A stretch of DNA of 64,000 nt, from assembly GCF_900114375.1 (NCBI RefSeq), contig NZ_FOSV01000023.1, positions 1 through 64,000 of the forward strand, in the 5' to 3' direction. Below the pieces are notes generated by a model. It was not told the DNA's origin, made no database searches, and saw only the letters and a list, made by a program, of their open reading frames with translations. Made by a program: the position numbers and the translations under genes. Positions 15,447 through 23,946 of this stretch are shown here, piece by piece. Source of the stretch: Methylorubrum salsuginis. GTDB taxonomy: Bacteria; Pseudomonadota; Alphaproteobacteria; Rhizobiales; Beijerinckiaceae. Within the stretch, counting starts at the first letter, position 1, and every line of letters begins with the position of its first letter.

Positions 15447-15644
15447 TTGACTCAATCAAATGGCAATCAAGGAAAGTCCGAGCATCGCGGCGGTTCGGGC
15501 AACTTCGCCGAGGACCGGGAGCGAGCCTCGGAAGCCGGCCACAAGGGAGGGCAGCAGAGCAGCGGCAACTTCGCCAACGACCGCGAGAAGGCCTCCGAGG
15601 CTGGGAAGAAGGGCGGAGAGGCCAGCCACGGCGGCCGCTCCTGA
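15447..15644 (+). CDS. KGG-repeat general stress protein
   Basis: A 65-residue, very hydrophilic protein. The TTG at 15447 is chosen as start because AAGGAG lies 7 bases before it; a 26-residue upstream extension (QVSKIVRNAAG...) would overlap the promoter. Two copies of the stress-protein repeat are visible: SGNFAEDRERASEAGHKGG (about 17-35) and SGNFANDREKASEAGKKGG (about 39-57). This KGG motif is shared with E. coli YciG and the Bacillus GsiB family, disordered proteins made in general stress or stationary phase. The upstream promoter is of the EcfG type, in line with that role. Confidence 0.85.
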   Translation: MTQSNGNQGKSEHRGGSGNFAEDRERASEAGHKGGQQSSGNFANDREKASEAGKKGGEASHGGRS

Positions 15645-15735
15645 CCGCTCTCGACCGCTCATGAACGCGCACCGATCACGAAGGCTCGGGGCCCGCGCGG
15701 TCCGGCGCTCCGCCCCGGTGCGGAGCCCCGAGTTC

Positions 15736-15765
15736 GAGCTTTACGGAAGAAACGTTTTTTAGGAA
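15736..15765 (+). repeat. motif shared with 25204-25234
   Basis: From 15738, GCTTTACGGAAGAAACGTTT and the following 8 bases match 20 of 28 positions with the sequence from 25207, without gaps, with GAAGAAAC as the exact core. Both copies lie 70-280 bases upstream of a two-component signalling gene. Confidence 0.35.
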
Positions 15766-15831
15766 CCCGTCGCTAGTCTGGGTCCCACGGGAAAGGCCGG
15801 CCCGGCCGTCCCGGCCTGACGGGGCCAGTCC

Positions 15832-16677
15832 TTGAGCGCATCCACCATCCTGGTCGCCGACCCCGACGAGGAGACCCGGCTCGCCCTGGTCGAGGCGGTG
15901 CAGCGCATCGCCCCCGACGCGGTGGTGATCGAGGCCGCGGACGGCGGTGCCCTCGACCGGCTGCTCGCGGAATCCAAGGTCGACGTGCTGTTCATCGACG
16001 TGGGCCTGCCGCAGACCAACGGCGCCGACATCGCCCGCTGGCGCCGCACCGGAAACCCGCAGGGTCTCATCGTCCTCGTCACCGACATGCTGGCGCCGCG
16101 CTGGTCCTCGGTCGCCACCCGGCTCGGCGCCTACGACGTCATCCTGAAGCCGCTGCGCGACGCCCATATCGCCCGCGTGCTCGAGGCCGCCCGCGTCATC
16201 GCCCGGCGGCTCGATCTGCTCGTGGTCGAGCCCGGTCGCGCCACCCGCGCGCTGATCCGCAAGCTGCTCGGCCAGAGTCACTTCACCTTCAACATCCTGG
16301 AGGCGGCCGGCGGGCACGAGGCGGTGCGGGTGACCGAGCGGCGCGGCATCGACCTCGCCATCATCGAGATGACCCTGCCCGACTATCCCGCCCTGGAGGT
16401 CGCCTGCCGCATCAACGACCGCCATCCCGGCGCCCGGCTCCTGATGACCGGCCCGGCCATGGAGGAGGGCATGCGGCGCCAACTCGCCACCTTCGGGGCC
16501 TCGGGCTTCCTCAGGAAGCCGTTCCGCTTCTTCGATGTCGACAAGGCCGTGCACGAGAGCTTCGGGCTCTGGCACCCCTACCTGATCAACGCCCTGCGGC
16601 GCGAGGAGGCCCTGGCCGAGGGATCCTTGGCCGAGGGAGCCCTGGCCGAGGCGCCCGCCGCGCGGCGGGCCGGCTGA
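15832..16677 (+). CDS. tandem-receiver response regulator, second receiver with Glu at the phosphorylation site
   Basis: A 281-residue protein of two receiver domains and no output domain. Domain one (about 4-120) has the acidic pair in DPDEE, the phospho-acceptor Asp in LFIDVGLP (about 61) and the conserved Lys in ILKPLRD. Domain two (about 125-250) begins LLVVEPGRATRALI, has IIEMTLP where Glu stands in place of the phospho-acceptor Asp, and FLRKPFRF with the Lys kept. A Glu there often mimics the active state or abolishes phosphorylation. The start is TTG at 15832. The DUF2336 gene begins 5 bases downstream, so the pair is co-transcribed. The C-terminal tail has three imperfect repeats of LAEGSLAEGALAEA. 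Confidence 0.8.
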   Translation: MSASTILVADPDEETRLALVEAVQRIAPDAVVIEAADGGALDRLLAESKVDVLFIDVGLPQTNGADIARWRRTGNPQGLIVLVTDMLAPRWSSVATRLGAYDVILKPLRDAHIARVLEAARVIARRLDLLVVEPGRATRALIRKLLGQSHFTFNILEAAGGHEAVRVTERRGIDLAIIEMTLPDYPALEVACRINDRHPGARLLMTGPAMEEGMRRQLATFGASGFLRKPFRFFDVDKAVHESFGLWHPYLINALRREEALAEGSLAEGALAEAPAARRAG

Positions 16678-16681
16678 GACG

Positions 16682-17812
16682 GTGCTCGCGCGGCCCCATT
16701 CCCGGGCGCAACTCGACGCCCTCGTCGCCCGAATCGAGCGGGCCCTGCGCGACGGCGACCGGGCGCTGCAGTCGCAGCTCGTGCTGGAATCGGCCGGCCT
16801 GTTGACGAAGCGCTGGTCGCGGCTGCCCGTGGCGGACAAGCCCGCCTTCGATGCCCTGCTCCACGGCCTGTGCGCCCAGATCGATACGAACGCGCGAAAA
16901 ACCTTCGCCGAGGGGCTCGCCGACCTGCGCCTCGGGCCGCCCCGCACCACGCGGGCCTTGGCCGGGGACGCGGCCACGGTCGCCGCGCCGCTGCTGAGCC
17001 GTTGCACCAGCCTGCCTCCGGAGGTGCTGGCCGAGGTGGCGGAGCGGGGTGGCGAGGCCCACCGCCTCGCCCTCGCGGCGCGGGCCGACCTCGCTCCCGC
17101 CGTCACCGACGCGCTGGTGCGCTGCGGCGGTGCCCGCGTCGCTGCCCGGCTCCTCGACAATCCCGGTGCCCGCTTCTCGCCCGACGGGCTCGGCGGGCTG
17201 CTGGCCTGCGCCCGCGAGAGCGAGGCCGTGACGCTGCGCCTCGCGCTCCGGCCGGACCTGCCGCCCGAGCAAAGCCCGGCGCTCCTCGACCTGACCCGCG
17301 TGCGGGCGCTGACCGAATTGCGCTTCGATCTCCACCGCGACGACGATCCGGACCCCGAGGATCTGATCGAGGCGGTCGCCGTGATCCTGGGGCGCGCCGT
17401 CCCCGAGCCCCGGCTCGCGCGCTTCGCCTCCTCCGACGCCTTCGTGCGCCAGCGCTTCGCCGCCGCCCCGCCCGGTCCCGTCCAGCTCGGGCGCTGGGCC
17501 GCGCTCCGCCGCACCGAGGATGTCCTGGCCGGCCTCGCCCGCGCCGCCGGTCTGCCGTTGCCGCTGGCCATCGCGGCCTTCGATGCCGCTGACCCCTCGG
17601 CCCTCGCGGCGATCCTCGGCGGGCTGGAGCATCCGTGGTCGTTGCTCAAGGCGCTGCTGATCCTGCGCCACGGCGAGGATGTCGCCGCCGCGACGACGGG
17701 GCTGGCCTACGACCGCCACCGCCGCCTGGGACCGCTCGCCGCCCGCCGGCTTGTCCGGCTTGGCGCGCTGCGGGCCGGGCATCTGGCTTTCCCCGCCGCG
17801 GACGTGGCGTAG
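16682..17812 (+). CDS. DUF2336 domain protein
   Basis: A 376-residue, all-helical protein of the DUF2336 family, which is restricted mainly to Alphaproteobacteria. The N-terminal region LLTKRWSRLPVADKPAFDALLHGLCAQI and LADLRLGPPRTTRALAGD... LSRCTSLPPEVLAEVAERGGEAHRLALAARADLAP show the HEAT-like helical repeats typical of the family. Function is not established; members often occur beside response regulators or in motility and cell-cycle loci. It starts with GTG 5 bases after the tandem-receiver gene, so the two probably act together, perhaps with this protein as output partner (inference). Confidence 0.75.
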   Translation: MLARPHSRAQLDALVARIERALRDGDRALQSQLVLESAGLLTKRWSRLPVADKPAFDALLHGLCAQIDTNARKTFAEGLADLRLGPPRTTRALAGDAATVAAPLLSRCTSLPPEVLAEVAERGGEAHRLALAARADLAPAVTDALVRCGGARVAARLLDNPGARFSPDGLGGLLACARESEAVTLRLALRPDLPPEQSPALLDLTRVRALTELRFDLHRDDDPDPEDLIEAVAVILGRAVPEPRLARFASSDAFVRQRFAAAPPGPVQLGRWAALRRTEDVLAGLARAAGLPLPLAIAAFDAADPSALAAILGGLEHPWSLLKALLILRHGEDVAAATTGLAYDRHRRLGPLAARRLVRLGALRAGHLAFPAADVA

Positions 17813-17907
17813 AGCAGGCCGTGGCCTTTCGAGCACCGCGGGTGCCGCGGCTCCCCGGATAGCCGCCTCGATCCCGTCGGTCGTTCGTCGGAGGCGTCGT
17901 TTGACGA

Positions 17908-17936
17908 TTGACAAAGATATATCTTAGACGCATCAT
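17908..17936 (+). promoter_or_regulatory. padR promoter with a palindromic operator between -35 and -10
   Basis: TTGACA at 17908-17913 and CATCAT at 17931-17936 are spaced 17 bases. The spacer contains the perfect 12-bp palindrome AAGATATATCTT (17914-17925), similar to the ATATATC-type sites of PadR regulators. Autorepression is the likely result. Confidence 0.6.
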
Positions 17937-17970
17937 ACCGCAGAACGTAACACCATCAGCGGGGATCGTC

Positions 17971-18531
17971 ATGCGACACGCCATGGACCACGGCCCGCAT
18001 CGCGGGCGCCGCCACGGGCCTCCCGGTTGGGACGACGAAGGGTCCGGCGGCTTTAAGCGCGGCCCGAAAGGGCGGCGGCGGATGTTCGATGCCGGCGAAT
18101 TGCGCCACACCCTGCTCCTGCTGATGGAAGGGGGCGAGCGCCACGGCTACGACCTGATCCGCGAGATCGAGGGGCTGACCGGCGGCGCCTATGCGCCGAG
18201 CCCCGGCACGATCTACCCGACCCTGACGCTGCTGGAGGAACTCGGCCATGTCGAGGCCAGGGCCTCGGAGGGGTCGCGCCGCCTGTTCGCGATCACCTCC
18301 GAGGGGGCCGCCCATCTGAGCGCCCACCGCGCCGAGGCCGAGGCCGCCCTGGAACGCCTGCGGGCGCTCGCCGTGGGCGAGGCGCCGTCGCCCGCCGACC
18401 CGGTCTGGCGGGCGATGCAGAACCTCAAGACGGTGCTGGGCCAGCGGCTGCCGGGCCAGTCGGAGAAGGCGTTCCTGTTCGAGGTCGCCGACATCATCGA
18501 CGAGGCGGCGCGCAAAATTGAGCGCCTCTGA
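17971..18531 (+). CDS. PadR-family transcriptional regulator
   Basis: A 186-residue regulator. The ATG at 17971 is preferred to a TTG at 17908 because the latter lies on the -35 box. A Gly/Arg/His-rich leader of about 30 residues (RHAMDHGPHRGRRHGPPG) may bind metal. The PadR winged helix follows: FDAGELRHTLLLLMEGGERHGYDLIREIEGLTGGAYAPSPGTIYPTLTLLEELGHVEA, with the SPGTIYPTL recognition helix. The C-terminal helices (AHLSAHRAEAEAALERLRAL) form the dimer arm. It overlaps the MFS gene by 14 bases, so it probably represses itself and that transporter. Confidence 0.88.
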   Translation: MRHAMDHGPHRGRRHGPPGWDDEGSGGFKRGPKGRRRMFDAGELRHTLLLLMEGGERHGYDLIREIEGLTGGAYAPSPGTIYPTLTLLEELGHVEARASEGSRRLFAITSEGAAHLSAHRAEAEAALERLRALAVGEAPSPADPVWRAMQNLKTVLGQRLPGQSEKAFLFEVADIIDEAARKIERL

Positions 18532-19774
18532 CGCGGTCACGGGCCGGCCGGGTCCGGCGCTCCTGCTCCGGCTCGCGCCGTTCTTCTGCCTCTCGGTCAC
18601 CTTCGGGGCGACGCTCGGCTTCCTGGGGAGCGGGGCGCCGCTGATCCTGCGCGTGCGCGGGATCGAACTCGCCGATGTCGGCCTGCTGCAACTCATCAAC
18701 CTGCCGGTCGGCCTCACCTTCCTGTGGGCGGGCGTGGTCGACCGGTTCCGCCTGCCGCGTCTGCCGCACCGGCTCGGCTGGATCGTCGGGATGCAGGCGC
18801 TCGGCATCGCGCTGCTCGCCGTCTTGAGCTTCGGCGAGGCGTGGCCGCTCCCCGCCCTGTTCGGGCTGGCGCTCGCCGTCTTCTTCTGCCTCGCCACGAT
18901 GGACGTCGCCCTCGAAGCCCTGGTGGTCGAGACGGTGGCGCCGGAGCGGCGCCCCACCGTCACCTCGGCCAAGCTCGGCGGGGCGTCGCTCGGCGGCATC
19001 GTCGGGGCGGGCGTGCTGATCGCGGCCTACGACCGGCTCGGCTGGCAGGCCGTGGTGCTCACGGTCGCCGGGCTGAACGCGCTCTGCCTGTTGCCGATCC
19101 TTTTTTACCCCGAGACCGCCCTGCGTCGCCGCTCGTCCGACGCCGCGCGGAAGAAGCTGGACTTTGCCCGGCTGCGCAGGCTCGGCGGGCGCGTGGGGGT
19201 GCTCGGCCTCTACTTCGCGGCCCTGTTCGCGCTCACCAGCGTCAACGGCTTCGCGCTGACCGATCTCGGCGTGCCGCTGGCGCAGGTCGGGCTCGTCACC
19301 ATCAGTTTGTCCGCCGGCATCAACCTCGTGATGGCGCTCGTCGCCGGCCTGCTGGTGCGGCGCTTCGGCCTCGTGCCCCTCGTCACGCTCTCCGCGCTCG
19401 GCGTCGGCGCCGCCGGGCTCGCGATGTTGGTGGCCTGCGCCGCCGGCTCGGGCGGGCTCGGGATCGCGGCTGCGACCTTCGGGACGCTCGCGGCGGGCGG
19501 GCTCGGCGTGCCGGTCTTCACCATGATCTACCGCTGGGCGGAGGGACCGCAGCCGGCCACCGACTATGCGCTGCTGTTCGGCGCCGCCTTCTTCACCGCG
19601 ATGCCGTGGCGGGTCGCCGCCCCGGCGCTCGCGGGCGTCGTCGGCTGGCCCACCTACTTCGCCCTGTGCCTGCCGTTCTTCGGGGTCGCCGTGTGGCTCC
19701 TGCGCCGGGCCATCACCCGCACGCTCGAGGCCGACCAAGTGGCGGCAAAGGCGGCGGCAATGGCGGCGACATGA
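18518..19774 (+). CDS. MFS transporter, AmpG/siderophore-importer-like
   Basis: A 418-residue inner-membrane permease with 12 predicted helices. It overlaps padR by 14 bases and starts with TTG at 18518. The N-terminal half has LSVTFGATLGFLGSGAPLILRVRGIELADVGLLQLINLPVGLTFLWAGVVDRF spread over about 22-74, the pattern of the AmpG/RhtX-like group, where the WxxxVDR loop between helices 2 and 3 replaces the classical motif. Candidate cargoes are xenosiderophores or small peptidoglycan fragments, but nothing in the context decides this. Control by the PadR neighbour is likely. Confidence 0.8.
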   Translation: MSASDAVTGRPGPALLLRLAPFFCLSVTFGATLGFLGSGAPLILRVRGIELADVGLLQLINLPVGLTFLWAGVVDRFRLPRLPHRLGWIVGMQALGIALLAVLSFGEAWPLPALFGLALAVFFCLATMDVALEALVVETVAPERRPTVTSAKLGGASLGGIVGAGVLIAAYDRLGWQAVVLTVAGLNALCLLPILFYPETALRRRSSDAARKKLDFARLRRLGGRVGVLGLYFAALFALTSVNGFALTDLGVPLAQVGLVTISLSAGINLVMALVAGLLVRRFGLVPLVTLSALGVGAAGLAMLVACAAGSGGLGIAAATFGTLAAGGLGVPVFTMIYRWAEGPQPATDYALLFGAAFFTAMPWRVAAPALAGVVGWPTYFALCLPFFGVAVWLLRRAITRTLEADQVAAKAAAMAAT

Positions 19775-19880
19775 GGGCGCCCCCGCTTCCCCGGGGCTGG
19801 TTCAGGGACCGGCCCTCCTTTATCGCCGTTCCGCGGCGTCCTCGTTCGACTCCCAAGAAATTCAGGCGACATCCCCTCCC

Positions 19881-21629
19881 ATGCTGAAGGACTTCTTCGC
19901 CTATTATCGGCCCTACCGGACCCTGTTCCTGGTCGATTTCGGCTGCGCGGTGCTGTCCGGCCTGCTCGAACTCGGCTTCCCGATGGCGGTGAAGGCCTTC
20001 GTCGACGTGCTGCTGCCGCGCCAGGATTTCGGGATGATCATCCTGGCGGCCCTCGGCCTCGCGCTCCTCTACGTGGCCAATGCCGGCCTCATGGTGGTGG
20101 TGACCTATTGGGGCCACGTGCTCGGCATCAACATCGAGACGACGATGCGCGAGCGCGCCTTCGCGCATCTGCAGAAGCTCTCGTTCCGCTTCTTCGACGG
20201 CCAGAAGACCGGCCACCTCGTCGCCCGCGTGACGAAGGATCTCGAAGAGATCGGCGAGGTCGCCCATCACGGCCCCGAGGACGTGTTCATCGCCGTGATG
20301 ACGCTGCTCGGCGCCTTCGTCCTGATGGCCTACGTGCATGCGCCGCTGGCGCTCGCCACCGCGGCGATCCTGCCGGTGATCGCCTTCGTGACGATCCGCT
20401 ACGGCGGGCGCATGACCCGCAACTGGCAGGCGCAGTACGGCCGCGTCGGCGCCTTCAACGCCCGCATCGAGGAGAATGTCGGCGGCATCCGCGTGGTGAA
20501 GGCGTTTGCCAACGAGCCGCACGAGCGCGCGCTGTTCGCCACCGACAACGCCAAGTACCGCGCCGCCAAGCTCGAAGCCTACCGGCTGATGGCCGCCGCC
20601 CTCTCGATCAATTACCTGGGCCTGCGCCTCGTCCAGATCGTGGTGCTGCTCGGCGGCGCCTATTTCGTCGTGCGCGGCGACCTGACGGCGGGCGGCTTCG
20701 TCGGCTTCCTCCTGCTGGTGGGCGTGTTCTATCGGCCGCTCGAAAAGATCGGCGCGGTGGTGGAGACCTATCCGAAGGGCATCGCGGGCTTTCGCCGCTA
20801 CCGCGAACTGCTCGCCACCGAGCCGGACATCGCCGACAGCCCGAACGCGATTCCCGCGCCGCCGCTCAAGGGCGACATCCGCTTCGAGGGGGTCGGCTTC
20901 GGCTATTCCGCGGACCGGCCGGTGCTACGCCATGTCGATCTCGACATCCGGGCCGGCGAGACGGTGGCTTTCGTCGGGCCTTCGGGGGCGGGCAAGACCA
21001 CGCTGCTGTCGCTGATCCCGCGCTTCTACGAGGCACAATCCGGCCGCATCACCATCGACGGCCACGACATCCGCGACCTGACTCAAGGGTCGCTGCGGGC
21101 GCAGATCGGCATCGTGCAGCAGGACGTGTTCCTGTTCGCCGGCACCATCCGCGAGAACATCGCCTACGGCCGTCTCGACGCCAGCGAGGCCGAAATCCTG
21201 GAGGCGGCCGCCCGCGCCCGGCTCGACGGCCTCGTCGCCTCGCTGCCGGAGGGGCTCGACACGGTGATCGGTGAGCGCGGGGTGAAGCTGTCGGGCGGGC
21301 AGAAGCAGCGGCTCGCCATCGCCCGCGCCTTCCTCAAGAACCCGCCGATCCTGATCCTCGACGAGGCGACCTCGGCGCTGGACACCCAGACCGAGCGGGA
21401 GATCCAGGCCTCGCTCGCCGAGCTGGCGCAGGGCCGCACCACGCTGGTCATCGCTCATCGGCTGGCCACCATCCGCCACGCCGACCGCATCGTCGTGGTG
21501 GCCGAGCACGGCATCGCCGAGCAGGGCCGGCACGAGGTCCTGCTCGGCCAGGACGGCTATTACCGTCGTCTGCACGCCGCCCAGGTGGGCGACGTGTGGG
21601 AGAGTTCACCGCGGACGGCGGCGGAGTAG
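19881..21629 (+). CDS. ABC transporter, fused permease and ATPase (MsbA-like)
   Basis: A 582-residue half-transporter. Residues about 1-310 form the six-helix exporter domain; 335-575 the ATPase: Walker A GPSGAGKTT (366-374), Q-loop VQQDVFLFAGTIRENI, signature LSGGQ (470-474), Walker B LILDEATSALD, and H-loop IAHRLATIR. It would work as a homodimer that moves lipids, peptides or drugs out of the cytoplasm. The ATG at 19881 is chosen because the family begins about here (LKDFFAYYRPYRTLFL); the long frame upstream overlaps the MFS gene. It lies 106 bases after the MFS gene and may share PadR control. Confidence 0.9.
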   Translation: MLKDFFAYYRPYRTLFLVDFGCAVLSGLLELGFPMAVKAFVDVLLPRQDFGMIILAALGLALLYVANAGLMVVVTYWGHVLGINIETTMRERAFAHLQKLSFRFFDGQKTGHLVARVTKDLEEIGEVAHHGPEDVFIAVMTLLGAFVLMAYVHAPLALATAAILPVIAFVTIRYGGRMTRNWQAQYGRVGAFNARIEENVGGIRVVKAFANEPHERALFATDNAKYRAAKLEAYRLMAAALSINYLGLRLVQIVVLLGGAYFVVRGDLTAGGFVGFLLLVGVFYRPLEKIGAVVETYPKGIAGFRRYRELLATEPDIADSPNAIPAPPLKGDIRFEGVGFGYSADRPVLRHVDLDIRAGETVAFVGPSGAGKTTLLSLIPRFYEAQSGRITIDGHDIRDLTQGSLRAQIGIVQQDVFLFAGTIRENIAYGRLDASEAEILEAAARARLDGLVASLPEGLDTVIGERGVKLSGGQKQRLAIARAFLKNPPILILDEATSALDTQTEREIQASLAELAQGRTTLVIAHRLATIRHADRIVVVAEHGIAEQGRHEVLLGQDGYYRRLHAAQVGDVWESSPRTAAE

Positions 21630-21769
21630 AAGCCTCCAACCGACGCGCTTAACCGAGTCGAAGGGGATTGCGCCTCGGTTCGCTCGCGTCTGCACGCGGC
21701 GGAATGTCCGCGAACAGGCGGGCGCAGCCGCTCGCCTGCCTGTTTCATCTCTGCAGCAGCGGGGGAGAA

Positions 21770-22278
21770 TCCTATAAGGTTGTCGGCGAACCGACGACCA
21801 TCAACGACGCTCGGCAACTGTCCCAGGACGACCGGCATCAATCCGAGCACTGGGCCTTGGGTCTCGTGGGGGCGCGAAGGTCGGCAAAGGCGAGAGGCGC
21901 CGATCGTGGGATCGACGACGGTCAGATGTCCTTCCAAGAGGGCGGTCCCGGCAGCGAGCACAGGCGAGTGCTGATCTCCGTCAAGTCCGGGGGGGCGAAG
22001 CGCGGGATGTGCGTGAACTCGCCGGCACCGTAAGTCGGGACGGAGCTGCCTTGGGTTGGCTGATCACCCTGGAGCCCATCACGAAACCGATGCAGCGCGA
22101 AGCCGCCGATGCAGGCTTTTACGTTTCCCCATGGGGAGCCCACCCGAAAATCCAGATCCGGGCTGTCGAGAGCCTGCTGGACGGAAAGGCGTTCGATGCC
22201 CCGCCCATCCAACCCGGCGGGACGACATTTCAGAAGCCGAGGCGCGTCGAGCGCAAGGAGCAAGGCACCTTGATCTGA
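21770..22278 (+). pseudogene. remnant of a DNA methyltransferase / restriction-type protein, C-terminal part, frameshifted
   Basis: Two overlapping frames read one after the other as a familiar C-terminal domain found in site-specific DNA methyltransferases and related restriction proteins: EPTTINDARQLSQDD, WALGLVGARRSAKARGADRGIDDGQ and VLISVKSGGAKR in the first frame (to about 22005), then DVRELAGTVSRDGAALGWLITLEPITKPMQREAADAGFY and HPKIQIRAVESLLDGKAF in the second (to the TGA at 22276-22278). Restoring one lost base near 22004 joins them as SVKSGGAKRRDVREL. The catalytic methyltransferase part upstream is absent. This is a decayed piece of a restriction-modification gene, not a working gene. 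Confidence 0.65.
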
Positions 22279-22360
22279 GCCGTCGTCGCCAGCGACGAGC
22301 CTACACCGATGCGATACCACAGGCAGCCATCTTGGCCTCGCATCACCGGGCGGGCGGCGT

Positions 22361-23038
22361 TCAGCCGCTTTGCGTCGCCTCTGCCAACAGTCCCTCGACG
22401 AAGGCGGAAAGCCCGGTGCGGCGGCTGCGCTTGAGCCGCTCGGCGGACAGGATTGCCTGGAGCGAGCGGAAGGATTCGTCGAGGTCGTCGTTGACGATGA
22501 CGTAGTCGTACTCGCTCCAGCGCTGCATCTCGTTGCGGGCGTTGGCGAGCCGGCGCTCGATCGTCTCGGGGGAATCCTCGGCGCGGCGCTCCAAGCGCTG
22601 GCGCAACTCCTGAAAACTCGGCGGCAGGATGAAGACCGTGACGACGTCGTCCTGCAGCCGCTGCCGCACCTGGCGCGTGCCCTGGTAGTCAATGTCGAAG
22701 ATCATGTCCCGGCCCTGCGACAGGGTCTTTTCCACGGGGCGGCGGGGCGTGCCGTAGAAATTGCCGTGGACCTCGGCCCATTCGAGCAGGTCGTCGCGGG
22801 CGCGCAGGTCCTCGAAGGCCTCGCGGTCGATGAAGCGGTAATGGCGCCCGTCGATCTCCGAGGGACGGCGCGCCCGCGTGGTGACCGAGATCGACAGGTC
22901 GAGGCCCCAGCCGCCATCGGCCGCGATGGCCCGCGTCAGGGTCGTCTTGCCCGCCCCCGAGGGCGAGGACAGGATCAGGATCAGGCCGCGCCGCCCGGCT
23001 TTCGTCTCCTGACCGCCTTCCGTCCGACCCTGGCTCAT
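22361..23038 (-). CDS. gmk: guanylate kinase
   Basis: Guanylate kinase phosphorylates GMP to GDP with ATP. The 225-residue protein has the P-loop SSPSGAGKTT (about 24-33), the GMP-binding ISVTTRARRPSEIDGRHYRFIDREAF, EWAEVHGNFYGTP, and the family's DIDYQGTRQVRQ and ILPPSFQELRQRLERRAEDSPETIERRL segments. The C-terminal YDYVIVNDDLDESFRSLQAIL is canonical. The start is ATG 23038. The yicC gene ends 9 bases upstream, the usual alphaproteobacterial pairing. Confidence 0.95.
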   Translation of the reverse strand: MSQGRTEGGQETKAGRRGLILILSSPSGAGKTTLTRAIAADGGWGLDLSISVTTRARRPSEIDGRHYRFIDREAFEDLRARDDLLEWAEVHGNFYGTPRRPVEKTLSQGRDMIFDIDYQGTRQVRQRLQDDVVTVFILPPSFQELRQRLERRAEDSPETIERRLANARNEMQRWSEYDYVIVNDDLDESFRSLQAILSAERLKRSRRTGLSAFVEGLLAEATQSG

Positions 23039-23046
23039 CTCGCTTC

Positions 23047-23946
23047 TCACTCGACGTTCTGCACCTGCTCGCGGAATTGCTCCACCACGGCCTTCAAGTC
23101 GAGTCCGATCCGCGAGAGCGCGATGTCGCCCGCCTTGGCGCAGAGCGTGTTGGCCTCGCGGCCGAGTTCCTGCGCCAGGAAATCGAGCCGGCGCCCGATC
23201 GCGCCGCCCGATGCCAGCAGCTCGTTGGCCGCGCCGACATGGGCGCGCAGGCGGTCGAGCTCCTCGCGCACGTCGGCCTTGCCGGCGAGCAGCACCGCCT
23301 CCTGATGCAGCCGGTCGGGGTCGAGGCCGGTGCCGTCGGTGAGCGCGGCGATGCTGGCCTGGAGCCGCGCCCGCACCGCCTCCGGGCGCCGCGCCGGGCA
23401 GTCTTCCGCGGCCTGGGTCAGTCGGGCGATCTCGGCGAGCTGGCCCGTCACGATCTCCCGCAGCGAGGCGCCCTCGGCCCGGCGGGCGGCGACGAGGTCG
23501 GCCACCAAACCTTGCGCGCCCGCGGCGAGGTCGCGGTTCAGCGCCTCCGGGTCGGCGGGGCCTTCTGCCTCGACCTCGACGACGCCGCGCACCGACAGGA
23601 GCCCGTCGAGGGTCGCCGGGGCGACGCCGTCGGGCCGGGGCACCCGCGCCACGGCGGCGGCGAGGTCGGCGAGCAAGGCTTCGTCGATGCGCACCCGCGC
23701 CGCCGTCTCGGGGCGGGTCAGGGTCAGGCCGAGCTGGCACTGGCCGCGGGCCAGGGCCTTGGAGAGAGCCGCACGGGCGGCCTCGCCCGCCGCCTCGAAG
23801 CCGTTGGGCACCCGCACCCGGATGTCGAGCCCGCGGCCGTTCACGGTGCGAATCTCCCAAAGCCACTGCACCGCGCCGGTGGTGCCGGCGGCGCGGGCAA
23901 AGCCCGTCATGCTCGCGATCGAAGCCCCCGCGTCGTTCGCCCCCAA
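23047..23946 (-). CDS. YicC-family protein (endoribonuclease-like)
   Basis: A 299-residue YicC family member. N-terminal SMTGFARAAGTTGAVQWLWEIRTVNGRGLDIRVRVPNGFE and C-terminal GGAIGRRLDFLAQELGREANTLCAKAGDIALSRIGLDLKAVVEQFREQVQNVE are the two conserved ends (the REaNTLxSKs motif reads REANTLCAKAGD). E. coli YicC is linked to turnover of the small RNA RyhB and to stationary-phase growth. It is directly upstream of gmk with 8 bases between, so they are co-expressed. Confidence 0.9.
   Translation of the reverse strand: MGANDAGASIASMTGFARAAGTTGAVQWLWEIRTVNGRGLDIRVRVPNGFEAAGEAARAALSKALARGQCQLGLTLTRPETAARVRIDEALLADLAAAVARVPRPDGVAPATLDGLLSVRGVVEVEAEGPADPEALNRDLAAGAQGLVADLVAARRAEGASLREIVTGQLAEIARLTQAAEDCPARRPEAVRARLQASIAALTDGTGLDPDRLHQEAVLLAGKADVREELDRLRAHVGAANELLASGGAIGRRLDFLAQELGREANTLCAKAGDIALSRIGLDLKAVVEQFREQVQNVE

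Noticed and set aside
15761..15790. EcfG promoter for the tandem-receiver gene (GGAAC at 15762)
   Set aside because: No CGTT or GTT lies 16-18 bases downstream.
17908..17970. TTG start giving a longer PadR protein
   Set aside because: The TTG is the first part of the TTGACA -35 box and the extension covers the promoter and operator.
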